NCBI GenBank assembly: GCA_934725105.1
Contig: CAKVBD010000047.1
Span: forward strand, 1 to 13,167
Length of the DNA: 13,167 nucleotides
Origin: an uncultured Bulleidia sp.
Lineage (GTDB): Bacteria; Bacillota_I; Bacilli_A; Erysipelotrichales; Erysipelotrichaceae
Reading direction: 5' to 3'
The stretch's first letter is position 1; each line of letters begins with the position of its first letter. The position numbers were made by a program, and so were the translations under genes. Under the pieces are notes generated by a model. That model was not told the DNA's origin and did not search any database. It worked only from the letters and a program-made list of their open reading frames with translations. Below, one piece after another: positions 13,165 through 13,167 of this stretch.

Positions 13165-13167
13165 TTG

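Overview
Organism. The window reads as chromosomal DNA of a low-GC Gram-positive bacterium (Bacillota). The evidence is AT-rich coding sequence, AGGAGG-type ribosome binding sites, consensus sigma-A style promoters, and a tRNA run in the order Arg-Pro-Met-Ile2-Ser-fMet-Phe, which matches the long B. subtilis-type tRNA cluster with Ala and Asp missing. A gut-type Erysipelotrichia or related lineage is plausible but is inference only. Layout, left to right. (1) Positions 1-75 look like the outer end of an IS66-type insertion sequence whose body lies off the left edge. It abuts a 5'-truncated gene for a glycine-zipper membrane protein. Two small genes of unknown function follow in the same operon (to 2498): a soluble protein and a membrane-anchored protein with an exported domain. 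This AT-rich block looks accessory. (2) A bidirectional terminator separates it from two minus-strand tRNA genes, Cys then Leu in transcription order, with their own promoter. (3) A plus-strand pair follows: a LOG-family nucleoside-monophosphate phosphoribohydrolase and the magnesium transporter MgtE, ending at a terminator shared with the convergent next gene. (4) On the minus strand lies a Rossmann-fold SAM-dependent methyltransferase-like gene with its own promoter, possibly giving a leaderless mRNA. (5) Next is a four-gene minus-strand operon (10892 to 5974) for a MacB/YknXYZ-type ABC exporter: adaptor 1, ATPase, adaptor 2, permease, with overlapping or translationally coupled junctions. 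Adaptor 2 carries a proline-rich linker and about 200 extra residues inside its helical hairpin. (6) Divergent to it is an ArsB/NhaD/CitM-superfamily ion transporter with a strong terminator. (7) A roughly 200-base intergenic stretch with two promoter-like elements leads into seven plus-strand tRNA genes that run to the right edge. How the genes fit together. The ABC operon is the one clear multi-protein machine: an ATPase and a FtsX/MacB-type permease with two membrane-fusion adaptors, presumably exporting a peptide, lipid or drug across the single membrane. The LOG, MgtE, methyltransferase and ion-transporter genes look like ordinary housekeeping or transport functions. The most unusual items are the IS-truncated operon of unknown proteins, the insertion in adaptor 2, and a non-canonical initiator tRNA gene with C33 and two U-U mismatches in the T stem. 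I see no CRISPR array, complete prophage or recognisable defence system.
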